A DNA stretch of 64,000 nt, taken from Paracoccus liaowanqingii. Lineage in GTDB: Bacteria; Pseudomonadota; Alphaproteobacteria; Rhodobacterales; Rhodobacteraceae. The stretch covers positions 124,001 to 188,000 of the forward strand of contig NZ_CP040765.1 of the NCBI RefSeq assembly GCF_004683865.2, written 5' to 3'. Positions 60,568 to 64,000 of the stretch are shown here, piece by piece. The translations under genes and the position numbers were made by a program. The stretch's first letter is position 1, and the number at the start of each line of letters is the position of its first letter. The notes below the pieces were generated by a model. That model was not told the DNA's origin. It ran no database searches and saw only the letters and a program-made list of their open reading frames with translations.

Positions 60568-61017
60568 AGCCTATAGCTTAAGGGCCAGTCTCACTCTGGC
60601 GGTTAACTGCCTTGCCAGAAGGCAGCGACATGAGCGTCCTGCAAGCAACGCAGGGAAAGGACGTTTTTGAATGCTCTGCTGACCTATTAGTTCCGAAGTC
60701 AAAGCCCATTGCGCCGGTGTTGATTGTCGGAAGACAGCGCATCATGATACATCGCGAGCAGGTTTCTGGAGTGGGCGGCGGAAGCCAATGGCTGCCAGCT
60801 ATTTGGCAACTGTCCGCTCGTGCATGACCACGCCGAGGCGATCTTCGATTTGCGCTATATCAGATTTACGTGCGCGGCTAAACTAAAAGTAATGATAAGC
60901 CGCTGACTGTGAGGGCGGGGTTGACTTAAAACGGCAAGGCGCCCGATATCCTACAAACCAGCTTATCTTAAAATTCGTCGTCGTCAGCGCCACATTCTTA
61001 AGTGCCCGGTGGGCATC
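60568..61017. other. Intergenic region, no supported gene
   Basis: About 450 bases. One plus-strand frame (60612-60827) has no recognisable content. The left side should hold the promoter of the desaturase gene. No repeats noted. Confidence 0.35.
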
Positions 61018-61227
61018 TTAAACAGGGACGTTATTGAATGGATCTTCTTCATCTGAATCTAAAAGATTGTCTTCACCTGAAAAATTATCCTCCCGCAGGG
61101 TTGGTAACTTAATTGCAGTAACAGCATTTCGCAACTGCTCTGCTGCGAGATATCTGTCCCTTGGGCTGGACGCATAAATTCTATTGAGCAGCGCGGCGAT
61201 CTCATCTTCAAAGTTCATCTTGGACAT
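61018..61227 (-). CDS. Small acidic hypothetical protein
   Basis: A 69-residue acidic protein (MSKMNFEDEIAALLNRIYAS, RDRYLAAEQLRNAVTAIKLP, DNLLDSDEEDPFNNVPV), mostly helical in the first half. GAGGTTGTC precedes the ATG; an ATG 20 codons upstream is less likely. Not recognised. Confidence 0.5.
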   Translation of the reverse strand: MSKMNFEDEIAALLNRIYASSPRDRYLAAEQLRNAVTAIKLPTLREDNFSGEDNLLDSDEEDPFNNVPV

Positions 61228-61461
61228 GACAACCTCGATTAATATTGGAGCTGATGTAGACGTCCCTTTAGCAAGTGGATGCTTCAACCCAAAAGGACGA
61301 CGCTGGATCTACGTCGCGTTCTTTCAAGATTAGAATTCTTGATGCGGCCGATCACCAGCTGATATGCTGATCTTCAGCAGTCGTAAAAAAATCAACTCGT
61401 TTTGGGATATGTCTTCTTGCAGAATTTTGCGTTCTGATACATATCCCCCTGACTTAGAAAA

Positions 61462-61686
61462 TCATGTCCTGTTCTGGATGTTTTCCGGGGAAAACGCATA
61501 CTGATCTATCAGCTTGAGATGGAGGGCCCGATACTGGGCATTATGCTGATAGGCCGCTACGGCAGCGATAACCAGATCCCACTCTTCCCGCGTCAGATAT
61601 TTTGGCGGCAATCTGGAAGACGAGCTTGTTTTCCAAGATTCTGGCATCTCTCGAAAGAGCCCTTCTCTGGCCGCCTTACATTGCAT
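61462..61686 (-). CDS. Small hypothetical protein
   Basis: A frame of up to 85 codons. The protein-like part is MPESWKTSSSSRLPPKYLTR followed by EEWDLVIAAVAAYQHNAQYR, a helical segment with an EEWD motif. Start uncertain (ATG at 61686 or 61647). No family recognised. Confidence 0.35.
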   Translation of the reverse strand: MQCKAAREGLFREMPESWKTSSSSRLPPKYLTREEWDLVIAAVAAYQHNAQYRALHLKLIDQYAFSPENIQNRT

Positions 61687-61914
61687 CAAAAGTACACGGA
61701 CTGAGATTCTATACAACAAAAGTATTGGGTGAATAAGATAAAATTATTCTCTTTATAGTTGTTACCCAAGCTTTGGAATTGAGCCATGGGCTTTCCTATG
61801 CAACTTTCCTGCCTCATTTGATGGCGAGGCCCCTCCGCTGCACCTATTTTCACGTAACAACATTGGGCTTGACCTGGACGTTGAATAAATTTCAGTTCGG
61901 TTGTTTCGAAATGA

Positions 61915-62208
61915 AAAAACCTCCGGGCGATTTCTCGCGCAGGGGCAAAGCTCGCGCGAGCCAACCCGCGTCTTTCGCCTCTGGTGGTAGAGGCTGCCAT
62001 GACATCGATCTTTAACCCGATCACCAACAATCTGGCACATGGCAAGAGGGTCGAGTCCAGGGGGTTCGGTAGCTTTACCAGCAAGATTCGAAATCCGAGA
62101 ATTGGCCGGGACCCGAGAAATGGCGGCGCAGTGCAGGTCGAGACCAAGCAGGTCCCGACCTTCAGGGCCTGGAAACAGCTTCTGACGCGGCTGAACCCCG
62201 AAAGCTGA
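61915..62208 (+). pseudogene. Decayed IHF-beta-like gene
   Basis: The C-terminal three quarters read well: LARANPRLSPLVVEAAM, then GKRVESRGFGSFTSKIRNPRIGRDPRNGGAVQVETKQVPTFRAWKQLLTRL, which is very similar to the intact IHF-beta-like protein at 10879-11163 and ends in the same N-x-ES. The N-terminal start has been lost (the frame opens just after a TGA at 61912 with no ATG), and E-x-R replaces the usual EFR. An internal ATG at 61999 could produce only a truncated arm. Confidence 0.7.
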
Positions 62209-62437
62209 CCGCCCCTACTCTATCATATCCTTTCCATGCTTGTTCTCCCCCAATCTGTTCGGGCTGGAGTGACAGGCCGTTGCTTTGTGCGCATGCGCAT
62301 GCTTCCTACGCCCCCGAGGCTGACCGGAGGTCTGATCTCAAATCGGCGTCGGCAAATATCGGGTAGCCCCGACCGCCGCGGGTCAGATGCGTCTCGCCAG
62401 TCTTCAGGCGGGCAGGGTGTAGGGAGAAATAGACGTA

Positions 62438-63196
62438 ATGAATTTCGGTGATGTGCTACTGCTGTCCAGCTCTGGTCTCGTGGCGGGGGCGATCAACGCA
62501 CTGGCCGGTGGCGGAACGATTTTCACTTTCTCAGCGCTGGTTGCCGTCGGTCTTCCCGCGGTGACCGCCAACGCAACGAGTGCAGTCTCGGTTCTGCCAG
62601 GCCAGATTGCATCGACCTTTGCGTATCGCCGCGAGATTGCGCGCGCGTTCCGTCGGCTTCTGCCATTTTCCATTGTTTCCGCGATCGGCGGTATTCTGGG
62701 TGGCTTGCTGCTGCTCAACACCGAGGAGGGGGCGTTCCGCGCACTCGTCCCTTTTCTGATCCTGTTTGCCACCGTCCTGTTCATGATCGCACCCCATATC
62801 GCGACCTTGGGAGAGCGCCTGGCGTCTCGCCGAAAAAAGGATACGCCGGGACCGCTCGCGACGGGTCTGCAGGGGTTGGTGGCGATCTATGGGGGCTATT
62901 TCGGTGCGGGGATGGGGATCATGATGCTTGCCTCTCTTTCCCTTACCGAAGGACGTGACTTCCACGCCCTTAACGCTGCCAAGAATTGGCTCGCCTGTAT
63001 TATGCAAGGCTTGGCCGTGGTTGTGTTCATTGTTTCCGGGGCCATCGACTACGGAGCGGTTGCGATCGTCGCTGTGGCAAGCATCCTTGGAGGATGGGGT
63101 AGTGTGACGGTCGGCCGGCTTGTGCCGCAACACATCATCCGACGGTTCGTCATCGTGACCGGACTGGCACTCAGCACATGGTATTTTTTTGTTTAG
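62438..63196 (+). CDS. TauE/SafE-family sulfite/anion exporter
   Basis: A 252-residue membrane protein of the TauE/SafE family with about eight segments. Family marks are AGAINALAGGGTIFTFSALVAVGLP-VTANATSAV near the N-terminus and the repeated GGYFGAGMGIMMLASLSL in the second half. It exports sulfite, sulfoacetate or other organic anions. AGGGAGAAATAGACGTA precedes the ATG. No pathway genes are adjacent, so the substrate is open. Confidence 0.92.
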   Translation: MNFGDVLLLSSSGLVAGAINALAGGGTIFTFSALVAVGLPAVTANATSAVSVLPGQIASTFAYRREIARAFRRLLPFSIVSAIGGILGGLLLLNTEEGAFRALVPFLILFATVLFMIAPHIATLGERLASRRKKDTPGPLATGLQGLVAIYGGYFGAGMGIMMLASLSLTEGRDFHALNAAKNWLACIMQGLAVVVFIVSGAIDYGAVAIVAVASILGGWGSVTVGRLVPQHIIRRFVIVTGLALSTWYFFV

Positions 63197-63436
63197 GCCA
63201 GAAGTAGAGCCTCATGCAGAAGGGCGCTTGACCGGCGCCTATGTTCTTTGCGTCGATGTGGTCTTACAGCGTTAAGGCTGCTTCTCTCAAAGTTGCCGTG
63301 ATCCTAGAATCCGCAACGGCCGAACACAAAGACAGCCGACAAATGTTAAAATAAAGCATCATCACAGATCGTTCGCCTGACCAATAATCTACAGGCCCTG
63401 GTGCGGGAGCCGATCTCTGAAGGGTCGTGTGCTATG

Positions 63437-64000
63437 CTACCTCAATGAAAATCCGGGCCTGGACGGGGTTTCGGCAAGGCGTTCCAGGAGATCTTCCATA
63501 TCCGCTCTACCTTGGGCGCTTCGCTCTTCCAGTGAGGAGCGGGAAAAATCGAGTGCCTTCAGAGTTCGCTGATGCTCCGGCGCCTGATACGCAAGGAGTG
63601 CCAGCGTCGATGCCGGGTCTTTTTGGCCCTCTTGTGCCCGCGAGCTTTGCTCGATCCGCGCGATCGTCCGGCGCGACTGCGTAGAGAAAATCAGATCCTG
63701 CGCGCGCGCAGCCGACTCGTCCAGGGTCTGGGGCCGTCCCTTCCCCAAAGCAAACAAGTCGACGGCGATACACAGGTGCTCGCCTTGGGGCGGCTCCCGG
63801 AACACCCGGTCCACCGGGAGATTGTTGGCCAGCCCCGCATCACAGAGCAGGCGGCCGCTGATCTCGATGGGAGAGAACATGGGGAGGATAGCGGTCGCTG
63901 CGAGGAGGTGCTCGGGTTTAATCTGGTCATCGCGATTGTCGAACCAGACCTCCTCGCCGCTCTCCACATCGAGGGCAAGGAAGGAAAACCGCTGCTCAGC
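63437..64000 (-). CDS. Patatin-like phospholipase, C-terminal part (runs off window)
   Basis: The frame is open from base 64000 to a stop at 63437 (187 residues seen). The segment ISGRLLCDAGLANNLPVD carries the catalytic Asp of the patatin DGG/DGA motif, preceded by the typical ATAILPMFSPIEI strand. The GxSxG nucleophile lies outside the window. The C-terminal 110 residues are helical and charged. Patatins release fatty acids from lipids. Confidence 0.85.
   Translation of the reverse strand, partial: AEQRFSFLALDVESGEEVWFDNRDDQIKPEHLLAATAILPMFSPIEISGRLLCDAGLANNLPVDRVFREPPQGEHLCIAVDLFALGKGRPQTLDESAARAQDLIFSTQSRRTIARIEQSSRAQEGQKDPASTLALLAYQAPEHQRTLKALDFSRSSLEERSAQGRADMEDLLERLAETPSRPGFSLR

Noticed and set aside
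61686..62147. 153-codon minus-strand frame opposite the decayed IHF-like gene
   Set aside because: Antisense to recognisable IHF-beta residues; no start or family support.
1..64000. CRISPR array, tRNA or rRNA genes
   Set aside because: No regularly spaced short repeats, no tRNA-like cloverleaf or conserved tRNA arms, and no rRNA signature were found by reading.

Overview
The window looks like accessory DNA, probably a plasmid, chromid or island, of an alphaproteobacterium of the order Rhodobacterales (Paracoccus or roseobacter type). This is inferred from high-GC coding with alphaproteobacterial family choices (DUF4167, DUF1992, DUF2934, DUF3606, LigD with two Ku proteins, GlxA regulators), from IHF-beta-like paralogues, a replication-protein-like gene, two serine recombinases, and many insertion sequences and decayed genes. 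No rRNA, tRNA or CRISPR array was seen.

Layout. 1-2240: end of a PAS sensor gene, a small regulator, and remnants of IS3 and IS481 elements. 2824-3540: a Crp/Fnr regulator. 3749-10328: a stack of mobile DNA, in which an IS5-type transposase is interrupted by a group II intron, which is itself interrupted by an intact IS256 element (9-bp target duplication) and cut by an intact IS21 element. 10446-13604: a small gene family member, an IHF-beta-like protein, a BLUF photoreceptor, and decayed phasin-like and glyoxalase-like genes. 13713-18493: a tightly coupled minus-strand operon encoding ribbon-helix-helix, CHAD, ParA, CYTH and Nudix proteins. Its Nudix gene is split by a second IS256 and its ParA gene has a frameshift. 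19740-30009: mostly single genes (secreted acidic protein, MscS channel, DUF892 protein, beta-lactamase relic, hydrolase, ArsR-MFS pair with twin operators, GNAT, Tat-exported metallo-beta-lactamase-fold protein, isochorismatase-like hydrolase, GlxA regulator). 30187-36815: SIR2-HerA defence pair, phosphoesterase, VapBC-type toxin-antitoxin, resolvase. 37027-43211: single genes separated by related spacer repeats, including two secreted NlpC/P60-like paralogues that lack catalytic residues; one is split by a second IS21 element (8-bp target duplication). 43570-46192: recombinase with a putative res site, two small secreted proteins and a replication-like protein. 46493-52005: small conserved proteins. 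52342-56759: NHEJ locus (Ku, LigD, Ku). 57130-64000: gene remnants, transaldolase behind a transketolase stub, fatty acid desaturase, a decayed IHF-beta copy, a TauE/SafE exporter and a partial patatin.

The most interesting unit is the RHH-CHAD-ParA-CYTH-Nudix operon. CHAD and CYTH domains bind or hydrolyse polyphosphate or triphosphate and ParA ATPases position cargo, so the operon could encode a system that places and processes polyphosphate bodies. This is an inference from domain content and four-base gene overlaps. In this strain the operon appears broken twice.

Gene decay is widespread: at least a dozen frameshifted or truncated genes lie beside intact transporters, regulators and defence genes. 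This fits a replicon shaped by repeated insertion, recombination and loss.
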